From NCBI GenBank assembly GCA_033725935.1, contig MU867082.1, positions 130,465 to 194,464 of the forward strand: a stretch of DNA of 64,000 nucleotides. Direction: 5' to 3'. The DNA is from Cladorrhinum sp. PSN259 (Eukaryota; Ascomycota; Sordariomycetes; Sordariales; Podosporaceae). Position 1 is the stretch's first letter. Every line of letters starts with the position of its first letter. Below, in pieces: positions 12,111 through 23,280 of the stretch. The notes under the pieces are model-generated. The model worked only from the letters and a program-made list of their open reading frames with translations. It did not search any database and was not told the DNA's origin. The translations under genes and the position numbers were made by a program.

Positions 12111-12875
12111 ATGATCCGCCCTACCGCTCTCCGCGCAGCGACTAATCGCGCCGTCGCCGTCGCCGGCCGCCGCACAACGCAGCAGCAGCAGCAGCGCACG
12201 TTCGCAGTCACGACCGCGAGGAATGGGGGAGGCCACGGACCTACCTACGACCCGCCCTCGGGCTGGCTGTTTGGTGTGAAGCCGGGAGAAAAGTACCAGA
12301 ATGAAGGGTGGGAGAACATCTTCTTTTACGGGTTCCTGGGGAGCTTGGGCGTCTTTGCGGTTGCGTACGCCTGGAAGCCTGATACTAGGTAAGGTTTTTT
12401 TTATTTTCCCTTGTTGTGTTCTGGGGATGGGGATGGATGGGAGAGTTTGGGTTGGGGGTTTCCTGCAGCTGGCTGGATTTGTTGTTGGTTTGGTTTTAAA
12501 GGAGAGGGAAAGATTTTCGAAGAAAGGGGGGGTTTTACGGCCAATTACGAGTTGGAACTGGGAGGAGTAACGATAAAAAGACATGAGAAAAAAACCCCCA
12601 AAAACGGAAAACCAGGAGACTGAAAGTGATGGAACTTTCAGAAGAGGAGGGAGGAGGGAGCATATAAGGGAGAGGGGGAGGCAGAGTGGAAATACAAGGA
12701 GCAAGAGAGCCGACGAGAACAGAGGGAAAACACGGCGCAAAGGACATCAACACATATTCGAAAACACCAGCTAACTCATCTTTTCAACAGCATCCAAACC
12801 TGGGCTCTCGAAGAGGCAAGGAGAAGATTAGAGGCCGAGGGCATCCTTGAGGATCCCAACCCTGAGGGCAAATAA
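12111..12875 (+). CDS. NADH:ubiquinone oxidoreductase ESSS (NDUFB11-type) subunit
   Basis: This is an accessory single-helix subunit of the membrane arm of mitochondrial complex I. Exons 12111-12388 and 12791-12875 give 120 residues. The N-terminus (MIRPTALRAATNRAVAVAGR) is rich in Arg and Ala and lacks acidic residues, as expected for a mitochondrial presequence. The family block PPSGWLFGVKPGEKYQNEGW is followed by one membrane helix (IFFYGFLGSLGVFAVAYAW), then after the intron by TWALEEARRRLEAEGIL. The split codon AG/C reads Ser, giving KPDTSIQTW. The 402-base intron (12389-12790, GTAAGG donor, CAG acceptor) is long for this organism. Length and domain order match fungal homologues as I remember them. 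The assignment rests on the central motif and the context of one matrix-side helix. Confidence 0.85.
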
Positions 12876-13352
12876 AGTTGATTAGCACGAGCATCGGACT
12901 TTGACGAGGGAAATGGAATGGCATTGGATCTCTGTTGAACACGAGAGAAGAGAGAGAGAGAGGAAGAGAGAGAGGACTTCTTGGTATCCGGGATACATAA
13001 ACGCAACACCAACCACAACCATTAGACGGAGGAACTGACCTCATCACATTCACTTTGTTACCCATGGCCATTAGAGTCGCAGTTGCAGAAAATCTCGTAC
13101 AACAGACAGGCAAAAGATGTATATGATTCTGTTTTGTTCGGGAATTTATCTTGAATCTTACTGGATTGAAGAGGGAGGGAGGTAAGTGCACACACATAGA
13201 CAGAGATGTTGTATGATTTCTTGTTTGGGAAACCTACACTAGAAAAAATAGATTCCGAGGTAAGTGCGCACAGAAAGACAGAGAGACAGGCTGTATAGGT
13301 TTTGTTGTGTCTGTTCGGTATAACTTGGCAGTGGTATTCAAGGTGAGTGGAT

Positions 13353-13387
<35 letters not shown>

Positions 13388-13621
13388 CTGTCTCTTTTTC
13401 TCTTTCATTTTGTTTTTCAACTGGGAATCTTGAACTAGGGGGTCTTTAACTCAGAAGTTTTAAACTAGGCTTCATTGGCAGCTAAGACTTCATCAACAAC
13501 AAACCAAGAGATTACTTTTTTTTTTCTCCCGCTAGGCTATATACAAAAGAAAAATCTACGCCCCAAAAAACTCCTCTCAAAATGGTATCACTTCCCTCTT
13601 TTCAAAATCCCCCCCTTTTTT
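12876..13621. other. Convergent 3' spacer with AT/GT microsatellite and imperfect duplication
   Basis: This region lies between the ends of the complex I gene (rightward) and the aminotransferase gene (leftward), so it holds both 3' UTRs. An alternating TA run passes into a GT run at 13351-13387. Two related segments beginning GAGGTAAGTGC(A/G)CACA occur near 13170 and 13257, an imperfect duplication of about 50 bases. Nothing here looks coding. Confidence 0.5.
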
Positions 13622-14937
13622 TTACTCGCAAACATAACTCCACTCATGCTCCTCATCACCATACTGCCTGGCCTCCATCCACTGCTTCATCTTCATCGTC
13701 GTCTCTCCGCTCTCCTCGTGATCCTTGAGACCGCAGCTCACACTCTTGCCCTTCCAGCTGATGGACCTGACAGGGCTGACAATGGCGGCCGTACCCGAAC
13801 CGAAAGCTTCGATCAGGCGACCCTCCTCGGCAGCCTGAGCAAGTTCAGGCATGGTATACTTTCTCTCAACAATCTTCCAGCCCTCGGGGGCCAACCTCTC
13901 CCTCGCTAAAGACAAGACGGAATCACGAGTTACGCCCTCAAGGATGGTTCCATCGAGAGGAGCGGTGATGAGCTCATTTTGGCCTGTCTCCTTGTTCTTG
14001 ATGACGACGAAAAAGTTCATGGTTCCTACCTCGGTGACGTATTCTTCCTCTCCGAATAGCCAGAGGTTCTGTTGGAAACCGCGGGACATTGCTTCTTTCT
14101 GAGGAACGATGCAAGGAGCGTAGTTGGCACCTAGCTTCTTGTCGCCTACTCCGCCTGGCCAGGCGCGGACTGCATAGTCGGTTGCTTCGAGAGATACGGC
14201 TTTGAAGCCTGTTGGGTAGTAGGGGCCAACGGGGGAGGCGATCACGTAGAGGAGGGCAGAACCGGGGGGGCCGACTCCAAGGGTCTTTTGGGTTCCGATC
14301 ATGGTTGGACGAAGGTAGAGGGAGTAACCGCGTTCGGATGGAATGAAGCGGGATTCTAGTTTGGCAAACTTGGCGATCAAGTCGATTAGGGATTGAGAGT
14401 TGAATGTGGGAAGGGCGATACGGGCTGCTGATTTGTTGAATCGTTCCATGTTCTTGTCTGGACGAAATAGACGGATCTTTTGGGAGCTGTTGTCCTTGTA
14501 GGCCTTCATTCCTTCGAAGCATTCGAATGCGTAGTGGAAGACGCAGGTTGCTGGGTCGAGGGAGAGGTTCTGATAGGGTTTGATTTGGGGGGCTCCCCAG
14601 CCGTTGTTTGTGTCCCATTCTATTGTGAGCATGTGGTCTGTAAAAAGGCAGTGTTAGTTGTAGTCATGGAAGACAGGGAGAGTAAGGGCCGACCTGTGAA
14701 GTTGGCGCCAAAGACAAGGTCCTTGGACTCCTTGAGGGGCTTGGGGGTTTTGGTCTTCTCAATGACCAGTTTGGCTGGGTCAATGTCGAAGAGCTTCAGG
14801 TTGGAATCTGTGGAGGATTTGGGTTGGATGCTGTACTGGCGAGCAGCGGTGGCCGCTTGGAAGACACCGCGAGCAGCAGAGCGCTGGGCGGCGAAGGCAG
14901 CCCGCGGTGCGCATCGTGGGAGGAGGTTGCGCATCAT
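13622..14937 (-). CDS. Branched-chain amino acid aminotransferase, mitochondrial
   Basis: This PLP-dependent fold-type IV enzyme interconverts Leu, Ile and Val with their 2-oxo acids using 2-oxoglutarate/glutamate. Exons 14937-14694 and 14637-13622 give 419 residues; the intron has a GTCGGC donor and a TTTTTACAG acceptor, and joins NFT to DHMLTIEW. The first residues (MMRNLLPRCAPRAAFAAQRS) are a basic amphipathic mitochondrial presequence, and no in-frame ATG lies upstream. Conserved blocks are FHYAFECFEGMKAYK, the substrate and PLP loop GTQKTLGVGPPGSALLYVIASP and the Lys motif GGVGDKKLGANYAP, where Lys249 should form the Schiff base. EEEYVTEVGTMNFFVV and EAFGSGTAAIVSPV follow. Length is normal for the eukaryotic family. 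Fungi usually carry several paralogues, so I cannot say which one this is. Confidence 0.95.
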
Positions 14938-16023
14938 CTTTGCGATGGTGATGTGCAAGATGTAGTGCTCAGACAGAATTAAAGACTGTTCTTGTGTGGA
15001 GGAAACAAAGGGGGAGGAATCTATGCCAGCCACGGGAAACTCAAAAACACACCAACAAGCACCAAAAAAAATCTAGAAACTAAACTCGGGAGAAAAAGAG
15101 TCAACGTCGGCTCCCCAATGTTATATGGTCGCGACCCAACACGGCGAGGAGCGAGTAATGGACAGTAAACCGGACATTCAAAATCTCGGAGGCATATCGG
15201 AGTCTGCGGGATTGCGCCCTTCGCCCACCCCAATTGATCCAATCAGGGGAGCCCCGTTTTGACATGGACCCTGGAACCTGTGGTTTGTCACGGTTGATAG
15301 CGGTTCCCCCCGGCAGATAGCGATGTTTGAAGCGTTGCACCTTAACGGCGGCCAATGGTGGGGTATTCAATAACAGCTTGACCGGGCCGGTGTCTGACGA
15401 CAGAGAAAGTCTTCCAGAAGACAATCTGACACATGTCCTAATAGTAATCTGTAGTTGGCATTGCAATGATTCTCTCATGTCCCTTTAAGCTTATCGAGGC
15501 AAGGAATTGATCCTGTCATGCCCATGCAGATTGTGGATGGTACCTGGAGGAGCACAAAGACCGGGAGATACAACAACCTTGAAGTACTCGAGCAATCCTT
15601 CAGAAGAAGGATCAAAACCCTCTCGAATAAGATAACCCAGATCTAATCTCTTGGCATGTTGCCCTCCAAGATGCGCTGTGATGCTTGTCTGTCTTTGGCG
15701 GCACGCTGGCCACGATCCCTGCCCAGACTAATTAGGTAATCCCTAATTAACACCCAACCCTGCAGGCCTCAGCTCCCTGAAAGACAGCTCTTTTTTCAGT
15801 GGCATCAAGCTTGTGAAAGGCCCCGCCACAGGTCTCTTACTTTGGCCAACTACTTAATATCTTCAATCTCAACAGCCTTGCAATGGTGTTGGCATCAACA
15901 ACCGATAATCAGAAATAACCAAAGGTTGAAAGCTCAATTGAACTATTCTTCCCCCCAAGCCCCCGGCCCCGCGATGATACCGGGCACCCAAGTTCTCGCT
16001 GACCGTCAACTACCATTACCATC
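14938..16023. promoter_or_regulatory. Divergent promoter region, aminotransferase / SCY1-like gene
   Basis: This 1.1-kb spacer separates the leftward aminotransferase gene from the rightward pseudokinase gene, so it holds both promoters. It is less AT-rich than most spacers here. I see no coding frame or strong repeat in it. Confidence 0.45.
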
Positions 16024-18621
16024 ATGTTGAACGCCCTCACTTCCAAGCTCTCGACGAGCCACATCTCCTCCAGCTACCAAATCTCCACTACCCTCACTGC
16101 GACGGCCGGCCCATGGAAGATTTACCCTGCCAAAAGGAAATCGACCGGCAAGGAATACTCCGTCTTTGTCTTTGATAAGAAGTCGCTCGATGCGCACAGC
16201 AAGGACATTGGTCGATCCGGCGCCGCGCAATACAAGAGAGCAGTCGAGGAGGTGGTTGAAAGGCTCAAGAAGGAGGCATCCTCCCTGGCGAGATTACGAC
16301 ATCCTGGCGTGTTGGAGTTGGTCGAGCCCGTCGAGGAAACAAGAGGCGGCGGCTTGCAGTTTGTTGCTGAGCCAGTCACAGCATCCCTGTCAAGCCTACT
16401 CCAAGAGAAGGACGACCAAGAAAGGGGCAGCGGTTTCGGTGGCCGAGCGAGTCGATATGTGACAGAGGATTCCAATGGAACCCGTAGGAGGAGGGAGCTG
16501 GAGATCGACGAACTCGAGATTCAAAAGGGCTTGCTGCAGGTTAGCAAGGCCCTGCAGTTTCTCCATGAAAATGCCGGACTCATTCACGGAAATCTCACCC
16601 CCGATGCGATTTTGATCAATGCCAAATCGGATTGGAAACTTAGCGGTCTCGCCTTCTGCGGTCCTCCCGAGCCCAAGACTGTCGCAACAACCATTCCCCA
16701 AATAAGCCTGAACGAAGTATTACAACCCGATCCCAGATTACCACCAAGCGTTCAGTTGAACCTGGATTATACCTCACCAGATTTTGTCCTGGACAACAAC
16801 CTGACCACCTTTGCCGACATGTTCTCTCTCGGACTCTTATGTATCGCCCTCTACAACTCACCCCATCGATCACCAATAGAGTGTCACCACAGCTTGTCTG
16901 CCTATAAGCGGGCTTTTGGATCTTCCTCCAGCGTCCCTTCGACCACCAACAACTTCATGTCATCTCGGCCAATACCAAAAGAGCTCGCCAATTATGTGCT
17001 CCCCAGACTTCTAACCCGTAGGCCCGCTCAAAGGATGACAGCGAAGGAGTTTGAGCAGAGTGAGTATTTTAACAATATCCTTGTCAGCACCATCCGCTTC
17101 TTGGACACCTTTCCTGCCAAGACCCCCAATGAAAAGACGGCATTTCTCAGGGGTTTGATCAAGGTGTTGCCATCTTTCCCAAAGTCGGTCATGGAGAAGA
17201 AGGTCCTGCCGGCACTTCTTGAGGAAATGAAGGACAAGGAGCTTATTTCCCTGATTCTTCACAACGCCTTCAAGATTATCGAGCTTTTACCCTCAGGGAA
17301 GCGAGCATTTAGCGAGAAGATACGACCACGTCTGAAGGAGATTTTCGTTGGCCATGTAAAACAGCCAGAGGAGAAGGATCCAGCACGGGATGCTGGTTTG
17401 CTCATTGTTATTGAGCAATTAGCTGTCATCGCCAATAATTGTTCAGGAAAGGAGTTCAAAGATGGTAAACCACAGCTTCTGATGAGGTCATTCCGAGTCC
17501 CAGAACTAACAGTACTCCAGATGTCCTGCCCATCATCTTTACAGCGCTTCAGTCCCCGACTCCGCCGCTCATAAACGCCGCATTAACCAGTTTGCCCACG
17601 ATATTGCCTGTTTTGGATTTCAGTACCATCAAAAACGAGCTATTCCCCGTGATCGCAGCAATCTTCAGCAAGACTAACAGCTTGGCCATTAAGATCAGAG
17701 GGCTAGAGGCTTTTGTCACTCTCTGCGGTGGCTCAAATGATCCATCGAGTGATGATGGACTGGATGGCCTGTCGTCAGAGAAGAAGAAGGGCACCTCTTC
17801 CACTGCCCTCGACAAGTTCACAATGCAGGAAAAGATTTTGCCACTGATCAGCTCAATCAAAACCAGAGAGCCTGCGGTCATGATGGCGGCGCTCAAGGTT
17901 TTGGCAGTGGTTGGCAAAGTGGCGGATGCTGACTTTGTTGCGATGACTATTCTTCCTCTCTTGTGGAGCATGAGCTTGGGGCCACAGCTTAACCTAAAGG
18001 AGTTCCAGGAGTTCATGACGCTCATTAAGAGTTTGTCGAGTAGGGTTGAGGAGGAGCAGACCAAGAAGTTGCAGGAGTTGACGGGCGGGAATCCTATGTC
18101 TCCTGGGCTCAAAGATGATTTCATGTCCTTTGGCACCGTTCCTGGTTCTTCATTGGATGCAAATGGAACGACAGAGTCAGACTTTGAGGCTTTGGTAAAG
18201 GGAGGTGTGGGAGGAGGTGGCCCGTCATCTTCGAATAACCCCTTGGATTCCGGGGGTTGGGATACTGCTACACCTGCAGTGGCGAGAGCAGTTTCTCCCA
18301 TTTCTTCTGCTGGAGCCGCCAGGAAGTCTACGCCAACTGCTGCATTCTCTTGGTCATCACCGCCGGCAGCTGCTCCTGCTAGGCCAGCACAACAACAGTT
18401 TAGGACTGTGACGCCGGATCTCGCGAGCATTCAACCTATGGCTCCTACAATGACGCAGTTTTCGCAGCCGTTGCAGCCACAGTCGTCATCGACTACTTCA
18501 CCTCAATCAACGTCGACCATTCACTGGGGTGCAGCTGGCAGTGCAAGTAACAGCAATAACATTTGGGCGACTCCTTCTTCTACGCAGTCTACTACCTCGG
18601 CGTTTGGATCACTTTCTTTGG

Positions 18622-18669
<48 letters not shown>

Positions 18670-19045
18670 AACCAACGTTTGGCATCCCGCCACCGCCGTC
18701 AAACACTGGTTCGGGAGTATCAGGCTTCAGTTTGGCTCCACCGCCTGGTGCCTCGCAAGCTCAACGGCCATTACAGCCCCAACAAAGTACATCTTTTGGT
18801 GGTATGAGCAATAACGGTGGGAACTTGAATAGTCTTGCTTCCCTTGCGGCTGCTAATCGATCTACTACCACGTCGTCTGGATCTGGTATGAGCATGGGAA
18901 TGATGAGCAGCAATAATAATAATGGTAGTAGTAGAATTATGGGCAACATGATGAATAACAATGGTGGGATGAGCGGCATGAACAGTATGATGGGTGGTGG
19001 TATGGGAATGGGGATGGGCATGGGCATGGGCATGGGTGGACAGCA

Positions 19046-19077
<32 letters not shown>

Positions 19078-19124
19078 AGCAGCAGCAGAAGGGTGGCTTG
19101 GATAAGTATGAGAGCTTGTTGTAA
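16024..19124 (+). CDS. scy1: SCY1-like protein pseudokinase with HEAT repeats and Gln/Met-rich tail
   Basis: SCY1 family proteins bind tRNA, clathrin or COPI adaptors and act in nuclear tRNA export and Golgi trafficking (family knowledge). Exons 16024-17464 and 17521-19124 give 1014 residues. The intron (GTAAAC donor, CTAAC branch, CAG acceptor) joins NNCSGKEFKD to DVLPIIFTAL. A kinase-like domain spans about 20-345. The catalytic loop reads HGN (188-190) in place of HRD and the DFG position reads LSGLAF, so catalysis is unlikely. HEAT repeats follow at about 350-680 (FLRGLIKVLPSFPKSVMEKKVLPALLEE and on). The C-terminal third is low complexity with two polyglutamine tracts (18624-18668 and 19041-19089) flanking a GMGMGMGM run. 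It converges with Argonaute. Confidence 0.9.
18624..18668 (+). repeat. CAG trinucleotide tract coding polyglutamine
   Basis: An almost pure CAG run encodes glutamine in the tail of the SCY1-like protein. CAA codons occur only at the ends, so the tract is prone to slippage. A second CAG/CAA tract follows at 19041-19089. Confidence 0.8.
19041..19089 (+). repeat. CAG/CAA tract coding polyglutamine
   Basis: The second glutamine tract of the SCY1-like protein. Interleaved CAA codons interrupt the CAG run, and it follows a GGCATG hexanucleotide repeat (about 18996-19036) that encodes alternating Gly-Met. Confidence 0.8.
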
Positions 19125-20080
19125 TTTTGGGCGGATCACTGTTTGTTTTTGTCTTTGTTGTTTGAAAGGCCTAGCATTTATTCTTTAGATGGAGTGAAAA
19201 GGCTTTGATTGATGAATGATATCCTGGAGCGTTAAATCAATAGCGGGTTATAAAAATTTATTTATTTTCTACGAATAAACAAAACTCATGAATTTCTCTT
19301 GCTGTTCAATTACCTACAAACAATCTAATGCTTGAACGTTTGTTAGCTTGATACATGCCCTATAAAACCAAGGACAGAAACAAGGTATACCAGAAGCAAA
19401 TTAAAAGATTGTACGTACTGGAAGGAATTACCTATACAGATCGGGATATCCAGCATGCGTAGAAAGGAGTCAGGCGTGCATTAATAGAAGCTGAATAGGG
19501 GTATAAAAAAGAGAAATAGGCATAGGAAAGTGTGAATGGAGCATGTACCGCGCTAATAAACGTTCAAGCATTAGATTGCAATCAGCAAGCAGAGGCATGG
19601 CATTTCTCACTCTGTACTAAACACCAAGTTCACAAACCATTGTAAATATTTTTCCAAAGCACATAAAGAGAGATCATAAAATAAAAAATAAAAATAAAAA
19701 AAACAACGCGCTTTTATTTTTTTTGTGATTTACTGTTTAGCCGCTTGCAAAACTATCTGTGCCAGATAAAGAAGAAGGAAAAGCAAAAAAATAACCAACG
19801 CAGAAAATAAAAATAACCAACACAAAACAAAATATCCTCCTCAGGTTTCAAACATTCGCTCCCCAAACCCCCTCCCTTCCCTTCAAAGAGTCATGTTGAA
19901 TGACGCTTATCCATCAAAAAAGTATTCAATCCACTCCCAAAAACCTCAAAAGCACCCACCTTTCACCTTGCCGTAACGTCTAGCAAGCTGTCAAGGGTGG
20001 CGATTCCAAAAGTCTTAAGGGAGTAAATTTCTTTCCTCCTCCTCCCTCTTCTCACCCTTCCAACTCCGTCACCAGCGTAC
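19125..20080. other. Convergent AT-rich spacer between SCY1-like and Argonaute genes
   Basis: Both flanking genes end here, so this region holds two facing 3' UTRs. It is strongly AT-rich (for example an A-rich run near 19680-19700) and contains the foldback element at 19321-19578. No open frame of note is present. Confidence 0.5.
19321..19578. mobile_element. 258-bp foldback / MITE-like element
   Basis: The ends form a 38-base inverted repeat (19321-19358 and 19541-19578). The outer 21 bases match perfectly (CAATCTAATGCTTGAACGTT plus one T); then come one mismatch, TTAGC matching, four mismatches and TACATGC matching. The centre is about 180 bases of non-coding AT-rich DNA. Size, long terminal inverted repeats and lack of an open frame suit a miniature inverted-repeat element. 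I see no target-site duplication at these edges, so a non-transposon hairpin is an alternative. Transcribed from either gene, it would give a long stem-loop. Confidence 0.6.
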
Positions 20081-23000
20081 TTAAATGTAGTACATGGTGT
20101 CAGCCAAATTGGGGTGTACCGCGCGTCCACCGACCGAGACTATCGACGATGAAGCCATCGAGCTGCTATCATCAAACAGCTCATCTTTATGAGCACGAGC
20201 ACGAGTGCACACCAGATCAGCATAGTACGCCGGAGGGCAAATGCTCACAGCCTTGGTGGCACGTCCATACAGATAACACATGTCATGCGTCAACTTTTGG
20301 ATCTGGTCGGCAGCGTCGTTCTTGTAGAGCGCCCGGAAGATCTCATCCAGCAGCACCGTATAGTGAGCAGGCCGAGCAGTGCCCTGCAAAGATGCATGTG
20401 CCTGGAGGTAAAAGTCCCAGTAGCGGGCATTGGTGACGCCTCGGTCCACAACCGTGCCCTGCTTAGGACTCTTTGACTTATGATCGGCGTGATTTGGATC
20501 AGTGGGGTAGAAACGCGTCTGATGACGCTTCACCGAAACCACAATAGTGATTTTAGGTTGCTTGCCTCCCGTGTACGTCTCCTTGCAAGCAGTGCGGATG
20601 TGTGGAAGTTCCTTCTCGATAACCATGCTAAACTGACCCTCGGAAACACCATCACGGAAAATCAAGATATTGTCAGGCAGGGTATTCCGATTGTGCTTTT
20701 GCCAGAGCTTAAGTCTGCTCTTGAAGTGGCCAACAAGCTTGCTGTCGAGAACCTCGACTCTAGGGGGGTTTTGCCAGGCGACAGCAGGATATTGGTTGAG
20801 AGCACTGTCGATGCTTGCGCAGAGGGCAACCAGACTGGGAGCATTCTCGCCAGCACCTGATGCTAAATTGGTGGGGTGCGTGACATCGTAGCCGACTACC
20901 ATTGTCTTGCCCTCCTTGATCAAGGGATGCTCATTGTTGAGCCTGTGGTTGGCACCACCAAACTTCAAGTTGACCTTCAAAGCCACATTTGCGAAGTAGC
21001 CAACCTGTCCCTTTTCCCTCGTGATCATTTCCGCCTGTACGCATTGGGTGTGGATGCCAAACTCAACATCGCCGAGCTTTTTGACCATGTTGTAATAGGA
21101 AGCATCCTTGTTTGGAAGGAAGACAACCAAGAACTCAGTCTTCATCTTGGAAAGCTCTCCAAAGATTGACCTCAATCGAGCTTCAGCTCCATTGAGCCTC
21201 ACATCCAAGTACCTCGTTGGCTGTAGTTTGGGCTTTGTTTCAATCTTGAGACCCATCGTGCCCATGAATGTGACAAATTTACCAGCAGCCAGGCTAAGCT
21301 GATTGTGCCAATTGGGATCTTGGTGGCCTTCGCCGAGTTCAAGGTAGGTCCATGACTTGATTTGTCGTCCAGGAGTCATAATCTTGACGTCCTTCAAGTT
21401 CCAACCGCCATCCTTGGCTTCAATCTTGTTGACACCATTACCTTTCTGGCGGGGATACGCCAATGTGGGAGCCCCGAGCTCCCTGCCCTTGACCGTGATG
21501 AGGGTGTCGCCAACAGACACACCAAATCTCTTCAGAAGCGGATCGTCCAGCTTCAGTACCTTCCTCGCCTGTGTGGTGATCGAGATGGCATTCTCTGGAG
21601 GTGTGCGGCAAGCAAATTTGATCATTGCGGCCGACTCCATAGGCGTGAGCTTCGCCTTCACCGCCTGCCCCGGTTTCAACTCGCAGAACTCTGCAGGTAT
21701 AAAGACGGGGTTGGTCAAAGTGCCAGCGTTGATGAGCGGCAACGATAGGTCACAGTTGACGTTATATCTTTGCTTATAGTAATCAGCGACGCTTACGTAC
21801 GTATCGTATTTGAGGTTGCCCACTGGCGCCGGGTTCTCTGTGTTTGGTTTGCGGAGTAAGAACTTGACCGTGCCCGGCAGGCCAAATTGGCCAAAGTCTT
21901 TCGCTGTTCCTCTGAACATGGGTTCTCCCTCTTTCCCAACTCTCCTGATTGCAAGACCAGCAATTGTCCGCTCGAAGGAAACCCCCGCCAACTTGTACGA
22001 AACCCTTGACTTGCTCAAAAGCTTATGGATGATTCTGAGCCTCATCTCCGGCTGGTTTCTCAACAAGACATCGAGTTTGATAGCCGGTTGGTTTAGACCG
22101 GGGGTTTTGCGGAAGACTCCGTGAGTCACGTTGGTCTGGAGGAGTAGACGACCGGTCGCCATGCGCACACTTTGGACGTATCCACGAAGAATTGAGATTA
22201 GCGAATCTTGGGGCAAATTGCTGGCGGCGTCTATCAGCTTCCCGTAGGCAAAGAACCGACTCCTGCCGACGGCGGCCGTCTCGGAATCGGAGCGAGCACT
22301 GTGACCAAGAATGACACCCAGGGCGTCAACCTCGTCCGGGTGCTTTGGGTACACAGATTCGTTGCCCTTGTCCTCCAAGTTCTTCAGATACGCCTGTAGG
22401 CGACCAATATCGAGTGGAATTGGGCCGATGAATTTGACTTTGAACTGTTCGACCCGGTTCTGATTATCCTTTAGCTCAACCTCCTTAATTTTATCGTCGG
22501 GAAGGCTCAGTTTTTCAGCTGAAATGATGTGAGCCTTGAATTCGCTGGCGATCGTAACCTTGTTGAACTGCTTGAGCAACTCGGCAATGACTAGGGTACG
22601 CCTTCTTCCAGTGACCTCGTCGTCCTTTTTGCCATCATCCCCGGACTTGGTGGGACGAGGCCTGGATGGAGTGGCCACCTTGGTGATTTCCACATCGTAT
22701 TTGCAAAGGTTAGGGGAGGGGTTCACGTTGAGCGCAAAATAATTTGCCCAAAGGGTAACCTCATTACCAAGCTTGCCAAAATCTGGACGGCCCGGAAAAT
22801 ACTCCTCCTTGTCGTTCCTAATCGAGAGCTTGCCCATCTTGTCGACGAGTTGGTGCTGCTTGATATATGCATCCTCTTGAGCAGTCACATCTGCGTTCGG
22901 GGCAGGGACCACACCGTTGGCGAGTCTGAAAAAGCATTAGCTGGTTATCGTTGGCAAACAATATGAGCCGGTGGTACTTACGTATAGACTACGGGTCCCT

Positions 23001-23280
23001 GCCCTCCATGTCCACCGAAGCCGCCCCCACGGAATCCAGAGCCACCACCGTGGCCGCCGCCGCCTCGAAAACCACCACCTTGTCCTCCGCGAAAGCCGCC
23101 TCCGCCTCGGTCACCACCGCCTTGTCCTCCGCGAAAGCCGCCTCCGCCTCGATCACCACCTCCACGTCCTCCGCGAAAGCCGCCTCCGCCTCGGTCTCCA
23201 CCACCTCCGCCTCGGTCTCCACCGCCACCACCACGACCACCACGGCCTCTGCCACGACCACCATAGTTATTATCAGCCAT
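20081..23280 (-). CDS. qde-2: Argonaute protein with RGG-rich N-terminus (QDE-2-like)
   Basis: This is the small-RNA-guided slicer of RNA silencing. Exons 23280-22982 and 22925-20081 give 1047 residues; the intron has a GTAAGT donor, a GCTAATG branch and a TTTTTCAG acceptor. Exon 1 is almost wholly a Gly/Arg-rich repeat (units like GGDRGGGGFRGGQ). Exon 2 carries the N domain, L1, PAZ (about 380-520), MID and PIWI domains. The slicer residues are present: Asp780 in VGYDVTHP, Asp858 in FRDGVSEGQ and His954 in RPAHYTVLLDE, so it should be catalytic. The C-terminus ends DTMYYI, with an aromatic near the end as in active Argonautes. Neurospora relatives have two Argonautes (QDE-2 for quelling, SMS-2 for meiotic silencing). 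The RGG tail and neighbourhood favour QDE-2, but I cannot exclude the other. Confidence 0.95.
22984..23278 (-). repeat. Gly-Arg (RGG/FRGG) coding repeat of Argonaute
   Basis: Nearly all of the first Argonaute exon is built from tandem copies of a unit reading about GGDRGGGGFRGGQGG, with several near-identical DNA copies (CTCCGCGAAAGCCGCCTCCG on the plus strand). Such RGG boxes are usual sites of arginine methylation and RNA binding. Confidence 0.75.

Noticed and set aside
15001..15033. Upstream extension of the aminotransferase frame (MAGID...)
   Set aside because: The extension begins at a GTG, not ATG, and would precede the mitochondrial presequence.
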